From: Takifugu bimaculatus
Lineage: Eukaryota; Chordata; Actinopteri; Tetraodontiformes; Tetraodontidae
Reading direction: 5' to 3'
NCBI GenBank assembly: GCA_004026145.2
Contig: CP034980.1
Coordinates: 12,441,649-12,505,648, forward strand
Length of the DNA: 64,000 nucleotides
The position numbers and the translations under genes were made by a program. The notes beneath the pieces are model-generated. The model had not been told where the DNA came from. It ran no database searches and saw only the letters and a program-made list of their open reading frames with translations. Position 1 is the stretch's first letter, and the number at the start of each line of letters is the position of its first letter. This document shows, one piece after another, positions 1 to 12,030 of the stretch.

Positions 1-405
1 CCACGATGGGCTCTGAAGAGCTCTAATCCTAATGCTCAGAACCCTAATGTCTGTCATCCTAGATCGATAAAAAAATCCTTAAAACAACCCAAAACATATA
101 TTTTCTACTTATGGTAGTCAGTATTTTGTGCTACACGACTGCTTCAGCTCAGAATTGGAGCATAAAGATCTTCTACTGTGGTTGCTGATCAGATATCTTA
201 TTAAACAGCTGCAGTGAATCTGATCTGGTATCACAACAAGCTAATGCAGCTATTTCACTCCTCGCCACGAAGGAAGGTGCGTGTATAACCTTTTAGAATT
301 AACTGTGAAGCACAAAAAATATAGCGTTTTTATTTACCTCTATGCTTCAGCAGTGTTACAACAGACATTCATGGTACTTCACTATGTTCTGCAGCTCTTG
401 TAGTT

Positions 406-407
<2 letters not shown>

Positions 408-489
<82 letters not shown>
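408..489. repeat. (TG)n microsatellite, about 40 copies
   Basis: Nearly uninterrupted TG dinucleotides, the longest pure dinucleotide tract in the window. It creates spurious Cys-Val open frames. Confidence 0.98.
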
Positions 490-493
<4 letters not shown>

Positions 494-2519
494 CTGCTCT
501 GTCTCTGTTGACCTGTTGTCAAAGCATTACAGAAGTGATGGGAGCGTCTCCATGGGTTGGGTTTTTTATATCAGGAGGGGGCCTGTTTCAGGGCTGGGGA
601 GATGACCACTCATCATCCGCCAGCTGGCTCCCCAGAATGTTAACGTTGGTTTTCCATCCAGGAACGTAACTCCTGCATGAATCAAGCCGTGTTCAGAGAG
701 ACGGCGAGGGCAGCCAGAGCCCTGCAGCTCCAATCTATTCCGTGTCATCCTCACACTTCCCTCCTGGAGTTTGAAGTCATCCACCTTCATCTCCTCATCT
801 CATCCTCATCATCCGTCTCTCTCCTTCAAACATGACCCACCCCTCCATTTCCCATTTATTTCTTTTCCTCTGGTTCTAACACAGAGAAGATGCATGATTT
901 ATGAAGCTCTATTTTTACCGGTTACCGAGGAGAAAGAGATGGGAGAGGCAGCGACAAAGAGGAGCAAAAAAAAGAGGGAGAAGAATGGATGAGTGTGAAG
1001 AGCGAGCCCAAGGGGAAGGAAGACAGGCGAGTGCAGAGGAGGCATCTATCACCCCGTGACCTTTTTGGCTAAAAATGAAGATCAGTTGCTGTTTGGGACA
1101 GAAATGTGACGGATTTGCTGCTGATTAAAGAGGGAGCGCGTCACCGCTGTGATGTCACACGCTGAATACAGCCCATAAGGTCACAAAATATCACAATTTA
1201 AGCATATTTTTTATAAAATTCAGATGCGACTCAGTACTGTAGAGATACTTGATCGGTGAATACTTCATCCTCTATGTTGGTGGATCCGTGGGGTCACCCA
1301 GTGGTGCCTCCTCTTCTGCTTCCTCACAAATATGTGTGTTTTTTGTGTTTTAGTCATTTTTGCAAATTTTGTTATGGCTTTTTCTTTTCAGGGGGTTGAA
1401 ATACACACTTCAGTCCATCACCGTATCATCGTCTGTTCTGTGAACACGGGGTGAAGCAATTAAAATGCGCTGCATTTGTTTGTTTGTTTGTTTTTAAAGC
1501 ATCACTTTAATCCAGAAACGAGACCACAAATTACACCAGTGCTTCATTTTTATTTCAACACACTGACAGTAGAGCCGCTAACATGGTGCTTCCCCTCTTA
1601 TTCCTAAGTTAATGCCCATATTTCTGGCTCAGCCTGCTCCAGTCAACACGTAATGTAATTAGAAGAGCCAGTTTAAGACGAATGGCGTCGGGATGTGCCG
1701 AATCCCTCTGGGTCATCAATTCAAACAAACACTACTTCGTATTCGATCGGCGTCTATGGGAAACTCTAAATCATATTCTTTAAACTGCCTGCAGGATAAT
1801 TGCAATATTCAAAGGCCAAAGACTTTTACAGTAGAAGCAAACGTTGGCCCAGACAGACCAGCGCGCACTCGCCCTCACTGGGAACGTGCCATCAAAAACC
1901 AGCTCTGTTTGATGGTGGAAGCTCAAATTAGAGCTTCCAACACGTAGAACTAAAGTAGGAGGTGATGTGGTGCCAAATAGTGACCCCCCCTCACTCATGT
2001 CCTACAGGTTCCTGCAAGAATGGAGAGCAGCCATTTTTACTGCCATTGATTTGTTTAGAGATTCAATTTATGCCATTCTCATGAGGCGTTCTCCATGAGG
2101 AGCTATAAACCCTGCCGATACCATCATTTTTAGCTTCGTAACGCACCTGGATGGCGTTTGATCTCCACCAACTCTAGAAAACAAGCCCGAGCTGGTGGTT
2201 GGGCAGGCGGGGGCCGAGGAGCCCACGTGCTGAATCAGTTCTTCCCTTGTGCCACAACTCCCCTACGGCTACCCGGGAGCCCACGAGCAGAGCGAGGAAC
2301 ACAACTCCAGTCGCATTAATCACGGCCCATGGGAACGCCGGCGCTCGCTGGAGGCGCCGGAGTGCAGGAGAATTACACGAGAGGATGTGGAGGAAGAGAA
2401 CGAGGTGCCAGAGACAATGGGCGGACAGAGATGAATGTGTGCACATCACTGGATCTGCACATGTGGCGCTGATTCACCATGATCAGCCCAGATCCAGTAC
2501 CGGTGCCGATAGATACATG

Positions 2520-2522
<3 letters not shown>

Positions 2523-2554
<32 letters not shown>
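2523..2554. repeat. (GT)n microsatellite
   Basis: About 16 uninterrupted GT copies in presumed gpc3 intron. Confidence 0.97.
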
Positions 2555-2557
<3 letters not shown>

Positions 2558-2656
2558 GAGTCATATTTATCAAGTTAACACATTATAATCCATCACAGTG
2601 ATATGAGCACTTATTATGGTTTCTGCTTGGTCTGCAGAACCCCCTCTCTCTTTATC

Positions 2657-2658
<2 letters not shown>

Positions 2659-2691
<33 letters not shown>

Positions 2692-2710
2692 CTGTCTGTC
2701 TGTCTGTCTC
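2659..2710. repeat. compound (CT)n-(TCTG)n microsatellite
   Basis: About 15 CT copies pass directly into about five TCTG copies. Confidence 0.95.
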
Positions 2711-3310
2711 TCGGTCAGTCAGACAAAGATGTTCTCTCCAAAGCGTCTCTATCCGCCCGCATCCACGGCGACGCCTGCTTGTTTCCCCTCCGAGCCTGAG
2801 TGGACCCGGTCACTGCGACGCAGCGGGACGCAACCTTGGCCGGCATCTTTGGGGAAATTAAAGCGCCGTCAAGTCATTAAAGCACAACCTAAACATCAAG
2901 GGCCATTTGCATTTTTATTGCACCTGAAAAGAATCTGGCGAGCTCATTATCTCTGCGAGACAGAAGGGTCCTCGTGTTTATTGTGCTGGTGTCATCCCAC
3001 GTGGAAACACGGTGGCATTTAACTGGCGAGGGGAGAAGCAGCGGAGAGGCCTAATTTGGCGCTTCGGTTTCGGCAGTCTTGTGATTACAAATTTGTACAA
3101 GCCAGAAAGGCCTGGCAGGAAATACAATAACTTGTTTGTTATGCAAATCCTCCCCCACCTTTATCCCTCCCAAAAATAAACAGACTCTAACAGACGGCGG
3201 TTTACGGAGGGGCTCAGCTGAGTAAGGTCGGTGGTTTTGCCTCCTGACAGGTTCCTGCTGTCTGCAGTGTCAGCGTTTGAATAAACAGGCTTACTGGGAG
3301 CAATGAAACA

Positions 3311-3313
<3 letters not shown>

Positions 3314-3350
<37 letters not shown>

Positions 3351-3357
3351 GGGGGGG
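3314..3357. repeat. (GT)n tract ending in a G run
   Basis: About 18 GT copies followed by a run of G. It ends roughly 45 bases before the acceptor of the gpc3 exon at 3404, so repeat length could vary close to a splice site. Confidence 0.95.
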
Positions 3358-3403
3358 GGATTTGCTCACTCCTGATCTCTCCGTTCTCCGCCGTCCTCTG
3401 CAG

Positions 3404-3546
3404 GTGAGCGGCATCTGTGGAAACGCTCCCCAGCGGGTCTCTCGCTCGGTCCCAGCTCCGCCTCTGCAGCCTCCCGCCGCACTGACGGCCCGCAGCGTCC
3501 AGACCCCCTCACCGGACTCTGACGAGACCCTGGCCGGCCTCCGCAG
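3404..3546 (+). CDS. gpc3: gpc3 coding exon, fifth from last, with furin-type site
   Basis: Acceptor CAG precedes 3404 and donor GTGAGG follows 3546. The reading begins VSGICGNAPQRVSRSV and ends in a split AG|G codon (phase 2). The RVSR at 3434-3445 aligns with the RQYR convertase site of mammalian GPC3, including the following serine. The rest of the exon is proline- and serine-rich and ends SDETLAGLRR, matching the family's EETLSSRRR. Confidence 0.88.
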
Positions 3547-6500
3547 GTGAGGCAACCAGGAACCCTAAACCAGAGGGAGACCTTTCCAGATGCTGGTGCA
3601 GTGTTCTCCTCTCCAGCCCTACAGGGGCCAGGACGTATGGGAGGGGGAGATGTATGGGGGGGATGTATGGTCCCTTACAGTGTTGACAGGGTGTTTCTTG
3701 GTTCTTTGTGACTCCTTCCCTCCCTCTCTCTCTCCTCTCTCGCCCCCTCTCGCCCCCTCCCTCTGTCTCTCTCTCTCCTCTCTCGCCCCCTTCCTCTGTC
3801 TCTCTCTCTCCTCTCTCGCCCCCTCCCTCTGTCTCTCTCTCTCCTCTCTCGCCCCCTCCCTCTGTCTCTCTCTCCTCTCTCGCCCCCTCCCTCTGTCTCT
3901 CTCTCCTCTCTCGCCGACTCCCTCCCTCTGTCTCTCTCTCTCCTCTCTTGCCCCCTCCCTCTGTCTCCCTCTCTCCTCTCTCACCCCCTCTCTCTCCTCC
4001 CTCTGTCTCTCTCTCCTCTCTCGCCCCCTCCCTCTGTCTCTCTCTCTCCTCTCTCGCCCCCTCCCTCTGTTTCTCTCTCTCCTCTCTCACCGACTCCCTC
4101 TCTCTGTTTCTCTCTCTACTCATCTCTACTGGTGCAACAACAAGCTTAAAAGACCAGCGTAATAATACTTACTGGGCCTGCTGGTCTCAGCAGCACAATG
4201 GTCAGATTATAGCTGACGAGGAATAAAGTCATAAAGCTCCATCCCCTCTTTTATTTCTACCTTGAGTTTGTGTCTTTGTTGCACTCCATTGCCAACTGTA
4301 TTATCCCTCTCATCTTCTCCCCTGCTGGTGTGTGAGTCGCAATCATAATAGCTCACATTTCCATCGTTTTAAGTTGAACTTCTCCTTTCAACCGCTTCAG
4401 GGAGTTCATATCCAGCCTGAGGGGCTTCAACTCCTTCTACAGCGGCCTGGGGGAGGCGCTGTGCAGCCGTGAGGCTGCTGCATCCAACCACTCCCTCTGC
4501 TGGAACGGCCAGGAGATGACAGACAGGTACGTCAGCCTTGGAATTACGTGTGCGTGTGTGTGCGTGTGTGTGTGTGTGTGTGTGTCCATATTGAGCAGCA
4601 AAATATGCATTGAACTAGCGAGGTGAGGACATTTTGACTGGTTCACAGAACTTCAAAGGATTGTTTGAACGTTAAGACATGGATTTAAGGTTTAGGTTAG
4701 AACTGGCTCTAGGTCAGGGTCAAGGTCGGGGTCAGGGTCAGGCAGTAGTTGGGAGGTTTAGAGTCAGAGTAGGGAGATGGGTAATATATTATGTCTTTAA
4801 AAGTCCTCACAAGGGTAGAGGTGCAGCGTTGTAGTGGGGCCCAGGTCCCAGCATGTGGAGCGCATGCAGGATCCTGCACATCACTCCAGACTCACCCTCT
4901 CATTTGTTCGACATCATCCCTCATTATCCTCCTAAATTGGATTTTCATTTTCATATTGTCTGACAGATAGGTGGGGGTAATAATCCCAGGAGGGGCGGGG
5001 CCTGCGCGACGTTATCTGCGCCGCTAATTGTGGCACTTTTTATCAGACGTGTTTACCGTCCCACCTGGAGCTAAGATCAGAGGGAGCAACACTTCTCAGC
5101 ATATCAAAGAGGCGTTCCACTCCAGCTGCAGTAACAGATCTGTGTCAACTCACATTATATTTCCATCCCTCCTCTGGATCTGACGACAGAATCGACCTCT
5201 GCAAAGCTGATACACGGCAAAGATAAGCCGCGTGTCAACGTTGAACGCTTAATTAAGGGACAGAAGAAAGTTGACGCTGCAGGGGGAAGATGGAAAAGAA
5301 GCAGGCTTGGGCTGCTCTCGCCCAGCTCTGAGCGGATGAAAAGCGCACCACTAAAAGGTTTAGAACGTGGCAGCATCCATGCACACGCCTGTGTGGCTGA
5401 GCTCATCCCACGTGACCTTTGAAGGGGAAAAAGGGTCAGGAATAAGAATATGAAAGGTGAACCAACATATGTAGCATTTCAGTGCGTTCTTCGTCAATAA
5501 ATAAGTGTGTTTCCCATCTCCTGACGTCATGACTCACTCATGAAACAGCACTAATCAGTGAGTGTGAACGCATCACATTAACCCGCTGTAACGGCCCAGC
5601 TGTGGGGTGTCGCTGGGGGTTTTAGGCTGTCTTGAGTGACATCAGGAGTTGAGGAATAAATATCATTTTCAACAGGAGTGAAAATAGCTCTATATTTAGG
5701 CAATAAACAGCAGATACTTGCTTTGATGCAGGCTTATGTGAACATTTATCAGCTAAACGTCATTTTCACGTCAGCTATGCTAATAGCTGGGGGAAACAGA
5801 CGGAGTTCTGCTTTGTTACGGCTTCAAACGTAACCGACTTCTATAAAGATCCCATTTGTACCCTTAGTTAAGGTCATCTTACAATAAAGACCCTGTAATA
5901 TTTAGGGTCAAAGGTTAACAGCAGCACCTGCACCTTTCCAGAAGTAGATGACTTAATTCAGTGCAATGAGTTATTTTTCTTTTTTGTTTGTTTAAAATGG
6001 AGCGCGGGGACTGTCACATTCACAAGAGGCTTAAAGAGATGTGAAGCCGGTGTGACCATGGCAACTATCAGTTAGTGCGAATATAGACACACAAGCGCTG
6101 TATGGAAAGGACAAATAAAACAAATGCTGTCATCTAAAGATGGGACAGGAGCCCAGCGGTAGTAACAGCAGGGCTGTGTGAGAGCCGGGGGGGCTGAAGG
6201 TGTGAGCAGGCGGTGTGAAGAGTGCCAGACTCCATCACGAGCTGCTTTAACACCTGCACTCGTGCACTCTTCTCTTCTTTTGTGTCTCTTCCAGCGCGAG
6301 AGACGCCGTCCAGCATGGACCCGACAGCCTGATAATTGATCTGCTGGCAAGGAACAAAGAGAAATAAATAAATAAACCGAATGACCCGTTCATTAGTGGC
6401 GGCCATGAGTCCATCTACTGTGGGAAGCAGCTCAAACACGGGCGCTACCCTGCTAAATAAAGGGGATCTTCACCCCCTGTGGTCGCTGCTCTGTCTTGAT

Positions 6501-9500
6501 TTAAATCTGTCTCCTCTAATCTGCCATCATCGACCCATATTTCCTCTTTTCATAATGGCTCACTAATCTCTCTATTATTAATGCAATAATTAGCAGCAGA
6601 GAGGAACTGAGATCATTCCTAATAAGGAGAATAAATATCAGGGGAAATGTAATTTGAGTGTAATGGAAAGTCTAAAGGGGAGCAGCAGACTGATAAATGA
6701 GACGCCAGGTAAAAACGTGTGTGCGTGTGTGTGCGTGTGTGACTTCAAGCGTGCATGTTTACACGTCTTAACAACCTTTCTAAGCTGTCTCTACCTCTCA
6801 CTTTGGCAGCGCTACGTTATTATTGGCAGATCCTCTGAACGTGTCGCAACCCTGAAGTTGTGCTCCTCTGGGTAGGAAGGGGTTAATTCCTGCACCTTCC
6901 AAAGGGGAAGGGAAAAAAAACTGCAGAAAAGTGTGAGCTGGCCTCCTTCTGCTGGGGCCTTAACAAAGAAATGTTTGAGACGTGTGAACACCTGCCTCTG
7001 ATCCATCACTGCTAAGCAGGACAAAACTGCTCCTTTTAAACACTAAACCTGATTTAAATCCAGTTGCTGACGCACAGAAATCACAAAAGGGTCGCAAAAG
7101 AATTGTAAAGGCGTGATATTTCTACTTCCTGTCCCTTCCTGCTGTTTAAACTTAATATCCAAAAGACTCATTTGAGGGACATCCTGATGATGCTGCTGCA
7201 GCATCAAAAATACATAAAAAATTATGGATGAAGCAGCTTCAGGGAGGGAAACTTAAGTCTATTATTACGATTTGAATGAGTGAGCTCTTCCCTCCTCCGA
7301 CACTAGATGGCGCTAACCAGCCGGATGTGCGGGCACCTGTGCACAAGGCTGCCGCGAGCTTTCTAATATCAGTGAAATTCCTTTAAACACTGACTCAGTG
7401 TTTCCGTCTGGTCCTGTCAGGTTCCCCGGACCTGGCCTGAAGAGATTGCACCCCGGCACCGAGTCCAGAGGCAATAAACCCCCTGAGCCTGTCATCAGCC
7501 AGATAATAGACAAACTCAAACACATCAACCAGGTGAGCCGTGCATGCGTGCGTGCGTGCGTGTGTGCGTGTCCCTTTCGTTTGTGTGAACCTGTTCCATT
7601 GGAGCCTCCTCTGAGCTCCCCCTGGACCCAAAACCAGAAAAGTGAAGGTGAGAATTTAAAAATTCTGTTTTATTATAATTCCCCCCAGAGAAACTCAACA
7701 AGGTCACGACTTTGAATCAAAGTAAATCAAGACACTTCAAACAGAATCTGTGAGTCCGACAAGAAGACAGGAACCGTGTCGTCCAGGTCCAGATGGGATT
7801 CTGACAGAGACACGGGCGCGCTCACACATTTTCTTCTGCTCGTCTCACTTTGCTCACCAGTAAAGCGGCTCTGAGCGCTGCAGGCCCGCTCTCCTTAGAT
7901 CCGGTGTGGACGTCCCCCTGTGGACACATGATAAAAATACAGATGTTTTGCTGCAAGGCCCTGTTTTAAGGCTGGATTACCTGTAAGGTAAAGAAAAGGT
8001 TTCCCCAGTGAATACAGCATCACTGCAGCGGGACAAAAGCACCCAGGCTCACACACGTGTCAGCGTCACATTTTCCAAACCTCCTAATTCCCAGATATTT
8101 ACAGCATGGTTCCTTACAGCTTTATGCGATGTCCCAAACATGAAATTCTTGAGTAATTGAGTAACTGGGGACACGCTAATGGCTAAAGTAAAAATGAATG
8201 ATCCATGTGAATCATATAAACAGAACAGGCACTCACACGCATCAGTATCGCCATAAGGTTAAGAAATCCTTACGGAATCTGGCAGTTAATGAGTTTGAGA
8301 CTGGATTTTGTACAGCGTGTCCAACAGAAGTGGACTAAACCCTGTAAAGTAGACAAGCACAGAGCAGAATGGTGCTCTCACCAGTAAAGAGCCAGGCCCT
8401 GTGTTACTGGCCCAGACCGTCTCTGTTTAAAACGCAACATACTGTTAGGACCAGGTGGCATTTCTCTGGTTTTCACTCGTAAATGTAGGATAAGATTAAA
8501 AGGGAGGCTTGGTTGAAATATGATTTAGAGACTTTATTTCAATAAAGCTTCCCGGCTTTAATCACGATAATGATCATAAGCTGCTCCAGTGCAGACTGTT
8601 TACCATGAGGATCTGATAAAGCTTTGATGAGCGTGTGTTTCAGACGGCGTGTACATAATCTCCTCGGAGGTATGTCATTTACAGGCGTTTTCCTGCTTCA
8701 TTCCGTCCGCTTGCGCCGCCGCGCGAGTTTTTAATCGGCTGTCTGAAAACCCGAACAGGAGAGTTAACTAAGTTTCTGCTTGAACTTCCCTTTGGATCCC
8801 GACATCAGTGGGCTGGATCCACATCTGACAAAAGGCTGCCTGCGCTTGATCGAATACTTCATGCGAAGTAAAACAGCCTTTGACTCAAAGCCACTTGTGC
8901 GGGAATCAGATTACAGAAAATACTTGTGATTATTACACATTACAGTATGATGCAATGTGATACAATAATCCCGCCATAAAAAAAACTCCCCTTGTTAAAT
9001 TTAACGTCTTTTGAAGTTTCTGGTGTTGACGTTGAGGTGGAGCTGTTCCTTTGGTTCTCTCCCTGTATTTTGTATGTTTTTCAGCAGTATTTTAGAGGCG
9101 CCTTTAGCTAAATGCTAATATTAGCATTCCGACGTCCCTCAACAGCTTAAGCCAGCACACTTTGCACAAGATCTAGCAGGTTTTCTGCACGTGGGGCAGA
9201 CCACGGAGGCTGTTTCGTGAAGCCACTGGATCTGGAATAGCCTAGCGTTTCCTGATCCTGCCTGTGAGCCAACGTGGCGTAAACATCCTGTGGAGGTGCT
9301 GGAGAAAGTGATGTGGAGTTAAAAGCAGCTTTACAAGGTCTCCTCCCTGCCGGTGGAGAGACCACCAGCTCGGGACGTTGCCCAGCTTAAAAACAAATGT
9401 TGTAATTAACCACCTGATATGAGAGCCCAGGCCCGATTCACAGATAATTGCTTTCATCTGCCCCGTTTCTACGGAGAGGATGAGGACGGGCCAACAATCA

Positions 9501-11988
9501 GATGGTATGTAATGTTCCTGGAAGTCAACCAGGAGGAGCACAATGCATGAATTTAGGTCTTGTGATGTCGTACGTACGGGATGTTCAGAGCTGCAGGCTG
9601 TAGTATTCTGATCTGACTGGATCACAGCAGACTCTTGACTGTAGGCCTCAGCTCCACACTCAGGCCCCTCCCATATCCATTACACGTCCAAGGGGGCTCT
9701 TTTATGCTACACATTCACCACTCAAGTGCACAATATTCACCCTCGACTGTGAAGAAAATTTCTCCCAACTTGAGCTGACCCACTTTCTAACAATCGGTCT
9801 CGGCCCAAAGCCTGCGAGACTGAAACACAAGTGATGTTCCGTGGAGACGGGAGCGTGACATCACCCCCGTCCAACAAAAGTCCTGCTCTTAGGAGTAGTC
9901 ACCCAAAAAAAGATTCTTTCCCTGTGCGCTCTCCTCCCTTTTCCAGAAGCCCCAGAACTGCATCCACGTCTCCGGGAGTATTTTTAGATGTCACCTGGTT
10001 CCGTGCAGGGGTACGGAGGAGGCTACCGGACCACTCCAGCCTCCTCCTGGGGGGCGACTTTACCCAGCCGCCTCAGCCACAGTCCACTTCCTTCACCTCG
10101 GTGATGGCGGGTGCGTAAATGCAGCAGAACCGTCGCACGGTTGCTGTTTATCATTGTAGCGGCTAAACTAAACACCAGACAGGACGGAGCTTATAAAACA
10201 TTCACTCCTGCCTGGAGCGCCCGCCGGCTCCCTAAGCCCGGTTTAGTGAACTGGGCTCTGTAAATGGATGAATGGCGACAGCTTTCATCTTCTGGTTATT
10301 GCTTCTCTACTCGCAATCATTAACCAGCGCGGGACTGCGGCGCCACGGACATGCTTACACCATGTTCCAAACTCCCGTGTGTGGTCCCGTCTGCGCGCCG
10401 CAGCCTGTATATGTTAAAGCTGACAAAAGCAGGGGCCGGGCCACATTCTCCCGGGCCCCAGCTGACAATATTTGCGACGAGGGTCTCGCTGTGCCTTCGC
10501 CCGCTCTATTAATACTTTGGCGGCGTGAAAACCGACCTGAGCTGGTTCCCTTGCGCGAAGGCAGCGTTCCCAAATTAGAGCATATTAGCTTGGTGATGTG
10601 TTCTTGTTCTGAGCAGTTTGTTTTTCCAGAACATCTGTTTAGCTTCCCAGAGTATCAGATTTCTCGTCTCGGCGTTTAATCTCACAGGAGATGGTTGAGC
10701 TCGCGGTGAAATAGGCCAATTATGAGACCGGCCTTTGATTACAGAGCACGCCCCCCCACCATCCCTTTGGTTCTGGAGGGTCAGACCTCATTGGATTATT
10801 CACACAGCCTCTTCCTGGTTGCACGTCTCAAGACTCGCGCACAGAAGCCTCCATTTTTCATTCGCTTTGCAGGCTTTATCGGCCGTTATAGCTTCCTGCT
10901 TGTTGCTCCGCAGCTCTCCAGCTGTGCTGAGTTGTGTGTGACAGACTCCAGTTCTGTCACCCTCCTCCTCCTCCTCCTCCTCCTCCTCCTCCCCCTCTGC
11001 ATAGTTCTTAAACCCTAAATTCCCCTCCTCTCCTCTCGGCTTCCTAGTCTAATTAAAGCCAGGACCTGGGAAAATCCTGCAGGTAGGAGGAATCCACAGT
11101 GGAAAATAAACCAGAGCCTAAGCGCCACGAATTCCATCACGCAGCCTGACTTCCTCTGGGCCACCGGAGCCTGGCCAGTGTGTTCTTGACACCTTGTACA
11201 TGCGTACACAGATTACACCTTTGAATATAGAGCTCACACACTTGTGCTAAGACCGTCTTGACTGCAGGCACTTGAAGCAGTTCATGGCGGCCACACATGG
11301 ACGCAGGTATAATTATAGCAAATATCGGAGGCAGAGCCGCTCCGGCGCAGCAGCAACAGATCCCGTTCCGGTGACTTTGCTCCCAGGCAGACTAATAGAC
11401 ACCACGGGTGTCAGACGAGCCCTGCTGTTTTGTAAACGTACACGCGCTAACCTGGCCATTATGCTCTCTCCAGTCAAAGAGTCTGCGATGTGTTTGATGT
11501 TATTTACTGAGGGCTTTGGAGGCACTATTTAATAGATGCCCTCGGGGCCTTTGTCCTCTCGCCTGCCCGCTTTTATGTGTGTGAAGAACAACTGATGTGG
11601 AAATGGAGGTGGAAGGAGGGCTGCTCTGCTGGCGTGTATGAGATCAGGCATAAGCTGTGAGGGCTTCTTAAATGAGGTGTGACACCTGGTCTGAGGATCT
11701 GGACACACACAAACACACACACACACACAATGTCCTTTCATCTACCCGAAACTGCGCTAAGTTTTTATCATTATTGTTATTATTACTATTGGTAGTAGTA
11801 GTGACCAACACACACACACACACGCACCTCCCACTGTGGCTTTCACCCCCGCTGGCTAAGAGGTCAGACAGAGCATTTGAGGGTCTTTTCCCTCCCAATT
11901 AGTTTGCCTGGTAATGAGGCTTAAACAGAGCGTCTACCATTGCCACCCATTCCTCCTCACCTCCGTGACCCCCTAACACACACACACA

Positions 11989-12030
<42 letters not shown>

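Larger units (their letters stand above)
1..3403. other. gpc3 intron (left part), no exon recognised
   Basis: Read on both strands for the upstream gpc3 exons, and no glypican peptide was found, so this is presumed intron. It holds three microsatellite blocks listed separately. All open frames here are short or run through the repeats. Confidence 0.6.

Noticed and set aside
342..669. Two open frames rich in Cys-Val
   Set aside because: They are translations of the (TG)n microsatellite at 408-489.
3509..4226. Four long open frames on both strands (up to 204 codons) with Arg/Glu or Leu/Ser repeats
   Set aside because: They are produced by the 33-bp polypyrimidine minisatellite, which lacks stops in several frames; there is no independent coding evidence.
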